Shown piece after piece: positions 1 through 10,842 of a stretch of DNA of 64,000 bases. The DNA is from an uncultured Clostridia bacterium. Lineage in GTDB: Bacteria; Bacillota; Clostridia; Oscillospirales; Acutalibacteraceae. Position numbers and translations under genes: made by a program. The notes beneath the pieces are model-generated. The model did not search any database. It worked only from the letters and a program-made list of their open reading frames with translations, and was not told the DNA's origin. The stretch spans positions 1 through 64,000 of the forward strand of contig CANQXE010000006.1 in NCBI GenBank assembly GCA_947627725.1, written 5' to 3'. Each line of letters begins with the position of its first letter. Position 1 is the first letter of the stretch.

Positions 1-2820
1 TTTAAATCCTAACCGTAATCCATTATCTCTTGTTCTGATTTCTCCGCCTAATGCGGTTGCCATACTGTCGGAATCAACAAAATTAATGTCCCAGTCCGAT
101 TCTTCATGAGCCAGTTCTTCGGCACGAGAGCCTCCCGGTGCAATAATTGTCGGGAAAATTTCTTTCTCTAATGGGTACTGGAATTTAATGTCAGTCAATT
201 TTTCAGAAACAACGATTGTAGCATCAGTATACGACAAAGGTAAATATGTTGTGTTTGGTGCATAAAGAAGTTTTGTTGTATCATGCACCCAAGCGTTTTC
301 AATATCGGTTGCACTTGGAATCCATAAAATTTCCAGCGGACCTCTTGCGGGAATCATTCCCAGGCTATTTACTTCAGGGAAATAAAATTTCTCTACTTTA
401 GGCATATACAGTATTTTTAAATTTGGTAAATTAGTTAACGAATGAAACACCATTCTGGTAACACTTGGGAGATAAAGCTCTTCAACATACATATCATAAA
501 ATTGGTTATAAGCAATAGTATCATTGTCAAAAACTAATGCGGGCATATCTATAACCCGTATTTCTGCAAATTGTCCAAGCCCCATTGAGCTGGAACCGCG
601 TTGTATATGAGTACATTTAGGAGCATATAAAGTATCAATGTGACTATATGCCAAAGCTCCATGATAGAAGGTTTCAACATTCGGAGTTTCAAATTCGGTT
701 AGATAATAACAGTCCCGTATTGAACCGTTATCCATTTGCTTAATATTAGGTGCATTTAATTCCTGCAAAAAATAGCAGTCGGCAAAATAATATTGCGATG
801 TTTTTTCAAGTATAGGAGCATTACAGTACATAAGCGTTGAGCCCTGAAATGCATTCATAGAACCATAATGGTTGTCAAAGTTCGTGAGATTTACTTCAAT
901 CAACCCTGAATGCGCAAAACAATAAGATGCAAAATATGTCACATTTTTATCAAAATCTATACTGTGTAGTTTTGCACAATTATAAAATACATATCCGCTT
1001 GCCTCATTAAGTACAGGCATAACTTCATCTTGCAGACTTATGCAATCTCTAAAAATATTGCTATCCAAGTCAGTGATTCCTCTTGCAATAATATGTTTTA
1101 AATCAACAGAGTCTCTAAAGGCTCCGTTTCTCAACTCTTTAATAGTATTTGGAAGTACAATACTTGTGAGCTTGCTCTCGCTGAACACTCTTTTATAAAC
1201 TGATATCGGAGTAATTCCGTTTATTGTGTCAGGAACAACAATATTGTTTTTATCGCCGTTGTATGCCGTAATTTGTCCATCGTCGGATATTTCAAATTCA
1301 GAGCCGTCAAGATAATACTGAACCGTATAATACTGCGATGAAATATTGCTTGCATATTTATCATCTTTAATTAACGCATAATTCATCTGCATCTCATTGT
1401 CTACAGTTATCGGCTCAGAATATATTGTGCCGTTTGTACTGCTCGGTATTGACTTATCAAGAGTATAGACAAGCTGCGTGCCTTCGGGAATATTGTTAAA
1501 TTCAACAGTCTGCGTATCGTTATACAAGCCTCCTTTTACGCTTGGAGTTTGTACGCTTTCTGTTTTATCATCAATAAGATTTGCAAAATTAAGCATTCCG
1601 CTTCCGTAATAATCCCGTTCATCATCACCCATATAAACTGCCGATGATTTTAGTTTTTCTTCCACTTCATCGGGAGATAATTTCGGAACCTGCATAAGAA
1701 TATATGCGCAAGCCGCACTTACAAAAGGTGTTGCGGCAGATGTTCCCGTAAAATTGGTTGTATATTTATCTGTTGAAAAATCTATTACATTAATTTTATA
1801 TCCGGGAGCCGCAACATCTATCTCGCTGCCGTAATTTGAAAAGGTGCAGATATGGTTTGTATTATCAAATGCGCCCACTGTTATTGCCGTTTCGCAATCA
1901 GCGAGAGTGCAGTATTTAACAGGAATATTATCATTACCTGAGGCAACACATACGGTAACGCCTTGCTCGATTAATTCCGCAACAAGCTGGGTTTCAATAC
2001 TGCTTTCCCCATCAAAATTATATCCTCCGATACTCATATTCAATACATCAGGTTTATCTTTTTCGTCGAGAATATATTCAAGAGCGGCTATTACTTCCGA
2101 TAATGTTGCATATCCGTCTGAATCCATTACCTTATACGGTTTGATTTTTACATTATCAGGCGTACTCTTAGCTATTATACTTGCAACGGCAGTTCCGTGT
2201 CCCTGATCATCCATACTGTCGCCGCGCTCACCTGAGTATGAAAGGTTGATTGTTGTATCTGTTATACGATCTGCAAGGTCTTCGTTGGTATAATCAACAC
2301 CCGTGTCAAAAACACCCACTACTATTTCCTTATCACTGTTTGCATTTGCTTTTGCATACTCGGTGTCTGTTATGTCATATGCCCAGTCTGCTGACGGCTC
2401 GTTTTCAGAGCCGTCAGCAGCATCGGCAGTCAAGAAGAAACGTTTATCTTTTTCAACCATATAACCTCTGTCGGTTAATTCTTCATATTCCTCAAGCATT
2501 GTTCCTTTATCATCATACTGCAAAACAGCATACTCCAGACCGTAGGCAGAATCTATTGCCTCAGTATTCTTGATTTCTTTTTTAGTCTGAACTATTAAAC
2601 GGTTTTCAGTATAATTCAAATTACCGTTTTCATTTCCTTCTGTTTCGGAAAAAACAGGGATTTCGGAGTCTGAATTGTACTCGTTATTAATATTGTTTAC
2701 AAGACTGCAAAAGCGACTTGTATCACGCCTTTGAGCCTCCGCCGCTATTACACTCTGACACGGTGCAATAACCGACGACACCATCAGGATTGACAAAATA
2801 AAACATAACTGTTTTTTCAT
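1..2820 (-). CDS. Secreted subtilisin-like (S8) serine protease with chitobiase C-terminal-like segment and BspA-like LRR_5 repeats; partial, runs off left edge
   Basis: Manual reverse translation gives an open frame of 940 codons to position 1 with signal peptide MKKQLCFILSILMVSSVIAP. Catalytic motifs: VVGVFDTGVDYTN (Asp), DDQGHGTAVASIIA (His), FTGTSAATPFVSAA (Ser). Then GGLYNDTQTVEFNNIPEGTQLVYTLDKSIPSS..TIYSEPI, and repeats of the type F.DC..L..... The ORF track omits it because it has no stop inside the window. Confidence 0.9.
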   Translation of the reverse strand, partial: MKKQLCFILSILMVSSVIAPCQSVIAAEAQRRDTSRFCSLVNNINNEYNSDSEIPVFSETEGNENGNLNYTENRLIVQTKKEIKNTEAIDSAYGLEYAVLQYDDKGTMLEEYEELTDRGYMVEKDKRFFLTADAADGSENEPSADWAYDITDTEYAKANANSDKEIVVGVFDTGVDYTNEDLADRITDTTINLSYSGERGDSMDDQGHGTAVASIIAKSTPDNVKIKPYKVMDSDGYATLSEVIAALEYILDEKDKPDVLNMSIGGYNFDGESSIETQLVAELIEQGVTVCVASGNDNIPVKYCTLADCETAITVGAFDNTNHICTFSNYGSEIDVAAPGYKINVIDFSTDKYTTNFTGTSAATPFVSAACAYILMQVPKLSPDEVEEKLKSSAVYMGDDERDYYGSGMLNFANLIDDKTESVQTPSVKGGLYNDTQTVEFNNIPEGTQLVYTLDKSIPSSTNGTIYSEPITVDNEMQMNYALIKDDKYASNISSQYYTVQYYLDGSEFEISDDGQITAYNGDKNNIVVPDTINGITPISVYKRVFSESKLTSIVLPNTIKELRNGAFRDSVDLKHIIARGITDLDSNIFRDCISLQDEVMPVLNEASGYVFYNCAKLHSIDFDKNVTYFASYCFAHSGLIEVNLTNFDNHYGSMNAFQGSTLMYCNAPILEKTSQYYFADCYFLQELNAPNIKQMDNGSIRDCYYLTEFETPNVETFYHGALAYSHIDTLYAPKCTHIQRGSSSMGLGQFAEIRVIDMPALVFDNDTIAYNQFYDMYVEELYLPSVTRMVFHSLTNLPNLKILYMPKVEKFYFPEVNSLGMIPARGPLEILWIPSATDIENAWVHDTTKLLYAPNTTYLPLSYTDATIVVSEKLTDIKFQYPLEKEIFPTIIAPGGSRAEELAHEESDWDINFVDSDSMATALGGEIRTRDNGLRLGFK

Positions 2821-2859
2821 CATATTCCCCCATTTAAATGCTTAACTTCTCCCAATATT

Positions 2860-2888
2860 AATATATCACACTATATATTAATAGTCAA
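2860..2888 (-). promoter_or_regulatory. Sigma-A-type promoter for the S8 protease gene
   Basis: Minus strand TTGACT-17 bp-TATATT. Confidence 0.6.
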
Positions 2889-2902
2889 TCAGGTATTGAC
2901 AG

Positions 2903-2940
2903 AAAAACCGAAGGTCAAATAAGCAGACCTTCGGTTTTTT
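2903..2940 (-). terminator. Rho-independent terminator downstream of nfo
   Basis: Perfect inverted repeat AAAACCGAAGGTC/GACCTTCGGTTTT with T-tract. Confidence 0.85.
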
Positions 2941-3773
2941 CATTCTTTATATAATGATTTAAGAAGCGCTATTTCCTTTGCGTAGCCGTCAAGCTCATTA
3001 GGCGTTTCAAGGAAAAACGGAAGCTTTTTAAGTGACGGGTGGTTGATAATCCTTTCAAACGCGTCTATGCCGATATATCCGTCCCCGATTTTTTCGTGCC
3101 TGTCCTTGTGCGCGCCTAAAGGATTTTTTGAATCGTTAAGGTGGACTGCCTTTAGTCTGTCTATGCCTACCACCCTGTCAAACTCATCAAGCACATTGTC
3201 AAGCTCATTTACTATATCATATCCGCCGTCATTCACATGGCAGGTATCAAAGCAGACACCTAACTTATTATTCAGCTCCACTCTGTCAATTATTGCTCTC
3301 AGCTCCTCAAAGGTTTTGCCGATTTCCGAACCCTTGCCCGCCATTGTTTCAAGCAGGACGGTTGTCGTCATATCCTCAAACAGAACATTGTTAAGCGCAT
3401 CGGCAATCAGCTCAATGCCAAACTCCTCGCCCTGTCCTACATGTGAGCCCGGATGAAAATTATAAAGCTGGTTAGGCGTATATTCCATTCTCTTTAAATC
3501 ATCTGAAAAAGTATTTATCGCAAACTCCCTTGTTTCAGGCTTTGCGCTGCAGCAATTAAGCGTATACGGCGCGTGCGCAAGAATTACGGGAAAGCCCTGC
3601 GTCTTCATCAAATCCAAAAAGGTTTCAACATCCTTTTCATCAATTGCCTTTGCACTTCCTCCGCGCGGATTGCGGGTGAAAAACTGAAATGTATTTGCGC
3701 CGATTTCCTGTGCCTGCTTAAGCATAGCCGTATAGCCTTTTGACGCACTCAAGTGCGCTCCTATAATTAACAT
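2940..3773 (-). CDS. nfo: Deoxyribonuclease IV (AP endonuclease family 2)
   Basis: 277 aa; [62 protein letters not shown]. Confidence 0.93.
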   Translation of the reverse strand: MLIIGAHLSASKGYTAMLKQAQEIGANTFQFFTRNPRGGSAKAIDEKDVETFLDLMKTQGFPVILAHAPYTLNCCSAKPETREFAINTFSDDLKRMEYTPNQLYNFHPGSHVGQGEEFGIELIADALNNVLFEDMTTTVLLETMAGKGSEIGKTFEELRAIIDRVELNNKLGVCFDTCHVNDGGYDIVNELDNVLDEFDRVVGIDRLKAVHLNDSKNPLGAHKDRHEKIGDGYIGIDAFERIINHPSLKKLPFFLETPNELDGYAKEIALLKSLYKE

Positions 3774-3790
3774 AATTTTACCTCTTTTAA

Positions 3791-4654
3791 TTATTTCGGC
3801 AAATTTTCTTTTGCCATATCTTCTTCAGCCCTACCGGACATTATGTATTCAAGCAGGTCCGCAACGCAGCCCTTGTTGCAATGGCACGCCTCAAACTTGC
3901 ATATTTTATGTATAGCAGACGGCGCCTGACCCGCACAGGCAGGCAAACCTACCGTTTTAAGCATATCCCAGTCATTGTAATAATCACCGATTGCCGCAAC
4001 GTGGCTTTTTTCAATTTTGAGCATATCGGCAAGCCTCATAATTCCGACACCCTTATGCGTATCCTTTTCCAGCATTTCCATGCTCCACAGGGATGACGCC
4101 ATAAAATTAGCGTCGGGATTAGGTAATCTGTCGATAACCTCTCTTAAACGGTTAATCGTAACGGGATTAGACCAGAATATTACCTTCATCCAGCCTTCCG
4201 TAGGAACATCGTCAATCGAATTGACACACTCATGTCTTGCCTTATCAAAGTACATCGTTCCCTGCGAAAGAAGTCCTCTTTTGACAATATACACATAATC
4301 GTCAAAATAAACGCCAATATCAACGCTTTTGAAAATATCGTTAAATTCCTTTGCAATCCGTCGGACAAATTCCTGACCCTTTTCGCCTATGGTATTTCTC
4401 CAGAGCATCTCCCTTTTATTATAATCATATATACCCGCGCCGTTGAGAACGATTGCAGGCTGATTAGGCGTTATACGATTATAATTTCTTTCAAGGCTTG
4501 ACTGAAGCCTGCCTGAAGCGAGAGTGAAATTACCGCCCAAATCAGTAAACTTTTTTATAGCGTCATAATTTCTTTTAGGCAGTTTCCTCAGCTTATTGTT
4601 GAGTGTTCCGTCAATGTCGGAAACAACGAGCCAATTTTCAAAGGTTTTCCCCAT
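3791..4654 (-). CDS. HAD superfamily (Cof-like) hydrolase
   Basis: [25 protein letters not shown] motifs. Confidence 0.85.
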   Translation of the reverse strand: MGKTFENWLVVSDIDGTLNNKLRKLPKRNYDAIKKFTDLGGNFTLASGRLQSSLERNYNRITPNQPAIVLNGAGIYDYNKREMLWRNTIGEKGQEFVRRIAKEFNDIFKSVDIGVYFDDYVYIVKRGLLSQGTMYFDKARHECVNSIDDVPTEGWMKVIFWSNPVTINRLREVIDRLPNPDANFMASSLWSMEMLEKDTHKGVGIMRLADMLKIEKSHVAAIGDYYNDWDMLKTVGLPACAGQAPSAIHKICKFEACHCNKGCVADLLEYIMSGRAEEDMAKENLPK

Positions 4655-4668
4655 TATATTCTCCTATA

Positions 4669-5592
4669 TTAATTTTCTTTTTTGATTTTATTTAAAAACT
4701 GTGTAAAATAATCAGGCAATTCAGAGGTGAAGTGCATATATTCCTGCGTTCTCGGATGGACAAAGCCAATTTCACCTGCGTGCAGGCACTGACCGTTAAG
4801 GCTTTTTATGACCTTGCTCGGACCGTAAACGCTGTCACCCGCAAGCGGATGACCGATATATGACATATGAACTCTTATCTGGTGAGTTCTTCCTGTTTCA
4901 AGAACACAGCGGATATGCGTAAAACCGCCGAATCTTTCAACCACCTCAAAGTGAGTTACGGCGTCCTTTGAATTTTTATCTGTTACAGCCATCTTTTTTC
5001 TGTCCTTCGGGTGACGTCCGACTGGCTGATGGATTGTACCTGTGTCCTCCTTTATATTTCCATAGCATACAGCCTGGTATGCACGGTGAAAGGAATGTTC
5101 TTTAATCTGTTTTGCAAGATTCAAGTGCGCCGTATCATTTTTTGCAACAATCAAAAGCCCTGATGTGTCCTTATCAATTCTGTGTACTATTCCGGGACGG
5201 ATAACCCCGTTAATACCGCTTAGCGTGTCCTTACAGTGATAAAGCAGTGCGTTTACGAGTGTTCCGCTGTAATTTCCTGCCGCGGGGTGAACTACCATGC
5301 CCTTCGGCTTATTGACAACGAGCAAATCATTATCCTCATACACTATATCAAGAGGAATATTTTCCGCCTTTACGTCAAGCTCAACCGCATCGGGAACGAG
5401 AACGGTTATACTGTCATTTAATCTGCACTTATAATTTTTAGAAACGGATGATGAATTAACCGTCACATTGCCGTCTGAAATAAGCCTTGATGCTCCGCTT
5501 CGTGTAAAAGTCTCAATACTGTCGCTGATAAATTTATCAATTCTTGTGCCAGCGCCGTCCTTATCAACGGATAAAGTAATCGTTTCACTCAT
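4669..5592 (-). CDS. RluA/RluD family 23S rRNA pseudouridine synthase
   Basis: S4 N-terminus; HRIDKDTSGLLIVAK; ETGRTHQIRVHMSYIGHPLAGDSVYG. Confidence 0.92.
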   Translation of the reverse strand: MSETITLSVDKDGAGTRIDKFISDSIETFTRSGASRLISDGNVTVNSSSVSKNYKCRLNDSITVLVPDAVELDVKAENIPLDIVYEDNDLLVVNKPKGMVVHPAAGNYSGTLVNALLYHCKDTLSGINGVIRPGIVHRIDKDTSGLLIVAKNDTAHLNLAKQIKEHSFHRAYQAVCYGNIKEDTGTIHQPVGRHPKDRKKMAVTDKNSKDAVTHFEVVERFGGFTHIRCVLETGRTHQIRVHMSYIGHPLAGDSVYGPSKVIKSLNGQCLHAGEIGFVHPRTQEYMHFTSELPDYFTQFLNKIKKEN

Positions 5593-6068
5593 TCCCGTTC
5601 TCCTTTTTTAAACATATCAAAAACGAGACAGGCAATAAGGCTGATCGTACCGAGAGTTACAGCGCAGTCCGCAATGTTGAAAACCGCAAAATTGACAAAG
5701 GTAGGATTGATAAAATCAATAACGTAGCCGAGAAAAATTCTGTCAATAAGATTGCCGGCAGCACCCGAAAAAATTACACCCAAAGACCAGAAAAGCCATA
5801 GATTTTTTTCAGCCTTAGTAAACATATAAACCAGAATACATACAGCAACCAATGCCGTTAAAGCTATAAAAAACCATCTTCCTCCGCTGAAAAGCGAAAA
5901 GGCGGCTCCTGTATTTTCGGTATACCGAAATTCAACAAAGCCTTTTATAAAATTCTTAGCCTTGTCGGGATAAAGCGCTGATTTTGCGAAATATTTAGTT
6001 ATCTGGTCAAAGGCAATGATGAATATAATCATTACAACTGACCAGAAATTTTTACTCTTAAGCTTCAC
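5589..6068 (-). CDS. lspA: Lipoprotein signal peptidase II
   Basis: FDQITKYF, ENTGAAFSLF, GAAGNLIDRIFLGYVIDFI, FNIADCAVTLG. Start revised from 6128 to GTG at 6068, which has GGAGG 6 nt upstream. Confidence 0.92.
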   Translation of the reverse strand: MKLKSKNFWSVVMIIFIIAFDQITKYFAKSALYPDKAKNFIKGFVEFRYTENTGAAFSLFSGGRWFFIALTALVAVCILVYMFTKAEKNLWLFWSLGVIFSGAAGNLIDRIFLGYVIDFINPTFVNFAVFNIADCAVTLGTISLIACLVFDMFKKGERE

Positions 6069-6159
6069 AAAAGACCTCCATTTCAGGCTGTTCATCAGGT
6101 CAATACAAAATAATATTATTGTAGGCACACAACTATTTCAAGCCGTGTGCCTTATTAGA

Positions 6160-8952
6160 TCAGCAAATTTTTTTCATTACATCTGCACAGTGCGAGCAAA
6201 GCGTAGGATGTTCACTGCTGCTTCCGACAGTATCCGAATATTTCCAGCAGCGTTCACACTTTTCTCCGTCTGCCTTGGATACTGAAACTGAAAGTCCCTC
6301 AATCTCGCCCTTAACCTCTCCTTCACCGTTTTCAACAGTAACGGCTGAGGTAATGAATATTTCGGGGAGGTCAGCCTCAACAGATTTTAAGAAATCGTAA
6401 AGCTCACCGTCAGCGTAAAGAGTAACCTTTGCTTCAAGCGGTTTTCCTATGATTTTTTCGTTTCTTGCAAGCTCAAGTGCCTTCTGAACATCAACTCTTA
6501 CGGAATGAATTTTATCCCATTTTGCTATAAATGCGTCGTCCGTCTCAATATAATCCGCCGTCGGAATATCGTTAAAAAGAGGCGATTCGCTGTTTCTGCT
6601 CTTATCGTGAGGCATTGCGAGCCAGATTTCATCAGCAGTATACGCAAGAATGGGAGTAAGCAAAAGCGTAAGCGCGTCAAGCACCTTATAAAGAACTGTC
6701 TGAGCCGCGCGCCTTGTTGCGCTTTCGGGAGCAGATGTATAAAGTCTGTCCTTGAGCACATCAAAATAGAAATTACTCATATCAACTACGCAGAAATTGT
6801 GAACAGCGTGAGCCGTTGTGTGATAGTCGTACTCCTCATATCCCCTGCGCGCGGTCTTAATAACCTCGTCAAGCTTCATAAGAGCGTACTTGTCAAGCTC
6901 TTCCAGCTTATCGTTATCAACAATATCCTTGTCGGGATCAAAGTCATAAAGATTACCGAGGCAGTATCTCGCAGTATTTCTGAGCTTTCTGTAATTATCG
7001 GAAATCTGCTTTAAAATTTCCTTGCTGATACGGATATCGGCATGGTAATCCGCGCTTGCAACCCATAGACGGAGAATATCTGCGCCATACTGAGTTATAA
7101 TTTCCTGAGGGTCAATACCGTTTCCGAGTGACTTCGACATTTTTCTGCCTTCTCCGTCAACCGTCCAGCCGTGAGTTATAATCTGCTCATAAGGAGCTCG
7201 CTTACCGCCGGCAACAGCGGTGAGTAGTGATGACTGGAACCAGCCTCTGTACTGGTCGGCGCCTTCCAAATAAACATCGGCAGGATACTTTAAGTACGGT
7301 CTGTTCTTACAAACAGCGGCGTGTGAGGAACCCGAGTCAAACCATACATCCATAATATCCTTTTCTTTATCAAAGCCATTTGCGTTTCCGCAATGCGGAC
7401 ACTTAAAACCGTCAGGAAGAAAATACTCGGTATCGTGCGCATACCAAGCGTCTGAGCCTTCTTTGCCGAAAATTTCGGAAATCTTCATCATAACGTCATT
7501 ATCAATAATTTCCTTGCCGCAGTCCTGACAATATATAACGGGAATAGGCACTCCCCATTTTCTCTGACGCGAGATACACCAGTCCGCTCTCTCCTGAATC
7601 ATTGACTGAAGTCTGTCCTTGCCCCACTCAGGGTACCACTTAACATCCTCAGCAGCCTCAACGGCGGCAGCCTTGAAATCATCGACCGAACAGAACCACT
7701 GGCTTGTTGCCCGGAATATAACGGGTTTATGGCATCGCCAGCAATGCGGATACTGGTGCTTAATTTTTTTAAGAGCAAAGAGCGCGCCGATTTTTTCAAG
7801 ATGAAGCGCAATCGGCTTATTAGCCTCCTCAGTGGAAAGACCTGCAAACTGTCCTGCCTCCTCGGTGAGCTTACCGTCTGCGTCCACAGGTACAATAATC
7901 GGAATTTCAGGATAATTTTTACAAACAATAAAGTCGTCAACACCGTGACCCGGAGCTGTATGAACGCAGCCCGTACCGCTTTCAAGCGTAACGTGGTCTC
8001 CGACAATAACAAGGGAGGTACGGTCAATGAAAGGATGACGGGTTTTCATATACTCAAGCTCACTGCCCCTGATTATACCTACTGTTTCGTAATCGTCAAC
8101 GCCCTTTTCCTGCATAGCCGCAGGTGCAAGGTCCGTTGCCATTACATAGTATTCATCTCCTGCTTTAATCAATGAATATTCGTAATTAGGACCTACGCAT
8201 ATCGCGACATTAGCAGGAAGCGTCCATGTTGTTGTTGTCCATATAACAAAATATGTTTTTGATAAATCCGCACCCATTGCGGTGAGCTTGCCCAAATCAT
8301 CCGTTACATTGAATTTAACATAAATTGAATGACATGGATCCTCGGAATATTCAATCTCTGCCTCCGCAAGGGCGGTATTACAATCAGCGCACCAGTAAAC
8401 AGGCTTTAATCCCTTGTAGATATAGCCCTTTGACGCCATTGTTGCGAATACCTTTATCTGCTCCTCCTCAAACTCCTTGTTTAAAGTGATATATGGATTA
8501 TCCCACTCCGCTATAACACCGAGTCTTTTAAATGACTCACGCTGAAGGTCAACATAGCTCAAGGCTGTGTCACGGCATATTTTTCTCAGCTCCAAATCGG
8601 AAATATTACTTTCCGCCGTTATGCCTGCCTTTTTTCTTGCGGCAAGCTCTGTCGGAAGTCCGTGAGTATCCCAGCCGGGTACAAACGGAGACTGAAAGCC
8701 TGTCATATTCTTATATCTTACGATAAAGTCCTTAAGAGTCTTATTCAGCGCGTGACCGATATGAACATCACCGTTCGCATACGGAGGTCCGTCGTGAAGT
8801 ACAAAGAGCGGCTTGCCCTCATTATGCTTCATAAGTCTTCTGTACTGGTCATTTTTCTCCCAGCGTGCAAGAAATTCCGGCTCTCTTGTCGGAAGTCCCG
8901 CACGCATGGGAAATTCGGTTTTAGGTAAATTAAGTGTTTGATTATAATCCAT
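6160..8952 (-). CDS. ileS: Isoleucyl-tRNA synthetase
   Basis: 930 aa; DGPPYANGDVHIGHALNK (HIGH), KMSKSLGN (KMSKS), C-terminal zinc motif CERCWKYSDTVG..CSHCADV. Confidence 0.97.
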   Translation of the reverse strand: MDYNQTLNLPKTEFPMRAGLPTREPEFLARWEKNDQYRRLMKHNEGKPLFVLHDGPPYANGDVHIGHALNKTLKDFIVRYKNMTGFQSPFVPGWDTHGLPTELAARKKAGITAESNISDLELRKICRDTALSYVDLQRESFKRLGVIAEWDNPYITLNKEFEEEQIKVFATMASKGYIYKGLKPVYWCADCNTALAEAEIEYSEDPCHSIYVKFNVTDDLGKLTAMGADLSKTYFVIWTTTTWTLPANVAICVGPNYEYSLIKAGDEYYVMATDLAPAAMQEKGVDDYETVGIIRGSELEYMKTRHPFIDRTSLVIVGDHVTLESGTGCVHTAPGHGVDDFIVCKNYPEIPIIVPVDADGKLTEEAGQFAGLSTEEANKPIALHLEKIGALFALKKIKHQYPHCWRCHKPVIFRATSQWFCSVDDFKAAAVEAAEDVKWYPEWGKDRLQSMIQERADWCISRQRKWGVPIPVIYCQDCGKEIIDNDVMMKISEIFGKEGSDAWYAHDTEYFLPDGFKCPHCGNANGFDKEKDIMDVWFDSGSSHAAVCKNRPYLKYPADVYLEGADQYRGWFQSSLLTAVAGGKRAPYEQIITHGWTVDGEGRKMSKSLGNGIDPQEIITQYGADILRLWVASADYHADIRISKEILKQISDNYRKLRNTARYCLGNLYDFDPDKDIVDNDKLEELDKYALMKLDEVIKTARRGYEEYDYHTTAHAVHNFCVVDMSNFYFDVLKDRLYTSAPESATRRAAQTVLYKVLDALTLLLTPILAYTADEIWLAMPHDKSRNSESPLFNDIPTADYIETDDAFIAKWDKIHSVRVDVQKALELARNEKIIGKPLEAKVTLYADGELYDFLKSVEADLPEIFITSAVTVENGEGEVKGEIEGLSVSVSKADGEKCERCWKYSDTVGSSSEHPTLCSHCADVMKKIC

Positions 8953-9023
8953 TATATCTGCTCCTTAAATACGCAGGCAAAAGAAAAGCTATTTAACCTC
9001 AAACTTCACTTGCCCGCTTTAGA

Positions 9024-10280
9024 TTATTTTTTCTTTTTAAAAAAGCCTCTGAATTTTGAGCTGTCGCCGTCGTCTTCCTCTTCCTCCGGAGGAATTAAAG
9101 AGATGGTTTCATTTGTTCTTTCGGTTTCTTTTTTTACATTAAAAAAGCTCTCAAAAGGCATTGCGTTTTCAAATTCAGGCTCTTCATCTATTATGGGAAT
9201 TGTTTTTACACTCTCGTCAATAGGAGTCATTTCGTCGGTTGAAAACGCGTCAAGAGCGTTTGAAACCTCTTCCTCAGTGGGAGACTCATCTTCCTCCTGA
9301 GATTCTTCATATGTATTAGCTGATTCAAGCTCGTCAATAATTTCGTCTACCTCATCCATTTCGATTTTATACTCATTTTTTTCCTCTGATTCGGTATCCG
9401 TGCTTTCCTCATGCTCTGTTACTTCATCCTCCGGTTCTTCGTCAATCTCGTCTATTTCTTCAACATCATCTGCTTCGGCAAGACTTTCGTCACCTTCAGG
9501 TTCATTAGCTTCCTCCGTGACCTCTTCCTCTGTTTTCTCCCCTTCACCTATAACATCAGTAATAGCAGACATTAAAGTGTTAAGCTCTTTTTCTATCTCC
9601 TCAATGCTTTCATTTTCGTCATCACTGCTCTCCGGAATGTGCGCCAGATTTTTGAGCTTATCAAGCTGTGTTTCGTAAAGGTCTACAAGAGTTGCTCTGA
9701 AATCCTTTGATTCATTCTTAAGCTTTGCCACAATTTCAGAATGATAGTCCTTTTCTTCCTTTGCTTTATTTACTATTTTGTCCGCAAGCTTCTTTGCCTG
9801 CATGAGCGCATTATCCGCCACAACCTTTGCGCCGTCAATAGCTTCGTTTGCTTTCTTCTGCGCCTCTGAAATTATTTCGTCGGCTGCTTGTGCCTTCTCC
9901 TTTGTGAGACCTGCCACATACGCTCTCGCTTCGCCGATAATTTTCTCCGCTTTTTCCTGCGCGTCAACAACCGTTTGATGCGCGGAAGCGGCTGAATCTG
10001 CGAGAGACTGCTCTGCCTTTTCCTTTGCCTCCCTCGTTACCTGAGTTGCCATTTTCTGTGCAGTTATAAGCGCGGTTTTTATAGAATCCTCGTCAGCTCT
10101 GTATTCCTCAATACGGTTTGCAAGAATCTCCATCTTACGATAAAGCTCCTTGTTTTCATCAAATACAGCCTCATAGGATTCTATGATTTCGAGCAGAAGC
10201 TCGTTAACCTCATCTCTGTCATAGCCGCCGCTCTCAACTGTTGAAATCTTTTTTTCTCTGATTTGACTTGGTGTAATCAT
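9024..10280 (-). CDS. divIVA: DivIVA-domain cell division protein with long acidic C-terminal tail
   Basis: MITPSQIREKKISTVESGGYDRDEVNELL N-terminal DivIVA motif, coiled coil, Glu-rich C-terminus; adjacent to sepF and ileS. Confidence 0.88.
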   Translation of the reverse strand: MITPSQIREKKISTVESGGYDRDEVNELLLEIIESYEAVFDENKELYRKMEILANRIEEYRADEDSIKTALITAQKMATQVTREAKEKAEQSLADSAASAHQTVVDAQEKAEKIIGEARAYVAGLTKEKAQAADEIISEAQKKANEAIDGAKVVADNALMQAKKLADKIVNKAKEEKDYHSEIVAKLKNESKDFRATLVDLYETQLDKLKNLAHIPESSDDENESIEEIEKELNTLMSAITDVIGEGEKTEEEVTEEANEPEGDESLAEADDVEEIDEIDEEPEDEVTEHEESTDTESEEKNEYKIEMDEVDEIIDELESANTYEESQEEDESPTEEEVSNALDAFSTDEMTPIDESVKTIPIIDEEPEFENAMPFESFFNVKKETERTNETISLIPPEEEEDDGDSSKFRGFFKKKK

Positions 10281-10326
10281 CACTTATTCTCCTCCGCCTT
10301 ATTTTCATCAGTATTTAATAAATCAA

Positions 10327-10830
10327 TTACATAAACATTCCGTTATTTTCAAGCTCGTCAATCAAATCGCCCATAACGTCAACATTATATGGCGTGATTA
10401 TATACGTGCTGTTTGCAACTCTTTTTATCTGACCGTTGCTTGCGTACGCAACACCGCTTAAAAAGTCAAGCAATCTGCGTGCAATATCACGGTTTGTGCT
10501 CTCAAGATTCAGCACGACCGTTCTCTTAGCGTTAAGATTATCTGCAATTGACGCAGCCTCCTCAAAACGCTCAGGCTTTACAAGCACCACCTGAAGCTGT
10601 GTTGTAGTATGAATATTGACTACCTTGTCGCTGTCATGCCGGCGCATACGTGGACGCTCTGTAAAGCGTTCTTCCTTCTCTGTTCTGTCGTAATTCCTTT
10701 CCCGTCTGCCTGTTCTCTCTCTCGGAGGTTCAATACCAAAGGAGCCGGAGTTGTTATCATCATAAAAATCGTCAAAATCGTCATCGTCGTTATCTGTAAC
10801 GATATCCTTAATTTTATCTAAAAATCCCAT
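10327..10830 (-). CDS. sepF: Cell division protein SepF
   Basis: MGFLDKIKDIV; VVLVKPERFEEAASIADNLNAKRTVVLNLESTNRDIARRLLDFLSGVAYA. Confidence 0.93.
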   Translation of the reverse strand: MGFLDKIKDIVTDNDDDDFDDFYDDNNSGSFGIEPPRERTGRRERNYDRTEKEERFTERPRMRRHDSDKVVNIHTTTQLQVVLVKPERFEEAASIADNLNAKRTVVLNLESTNRDIARRLLDFLSGVAYASNGQIKRVANSTYIITPYNVDVMGDLIDELENNGMFM

Positions 10831-10842
10831 ATTCGCCTCTCC

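Noticed and set aside
1844-2573. Plus-strand ORFs of 120 and 107 aa at the left edge
   Set aside because: Antisense to the well-supported S8 protease frame; compositionally unlike real proteins.
3043-3456. Plus-strand 137-aa ORF
   Set aside because: Antisense to nfo; Ser-rich mirror of the coding strand.
6505-7014. Plus-strand 169-aa ORF (and 79-aa minus alternate frame)
   Set aside because: Antisense or out of frame within ileS, no RBS or domain evidence.
8953-9023. Possible T-box leader upstream of ileS
   Set aside because: Only 71 bp between divIVA and ileS, no T-box consensus or specifier structure; ileS appears to be read from the upstream operon.
9400-9978. Ser/Ala-rich plus-strand ORFs
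   Set aside because: Antisense shadow of the Glu/Ala-rich divIVA coiled coil.
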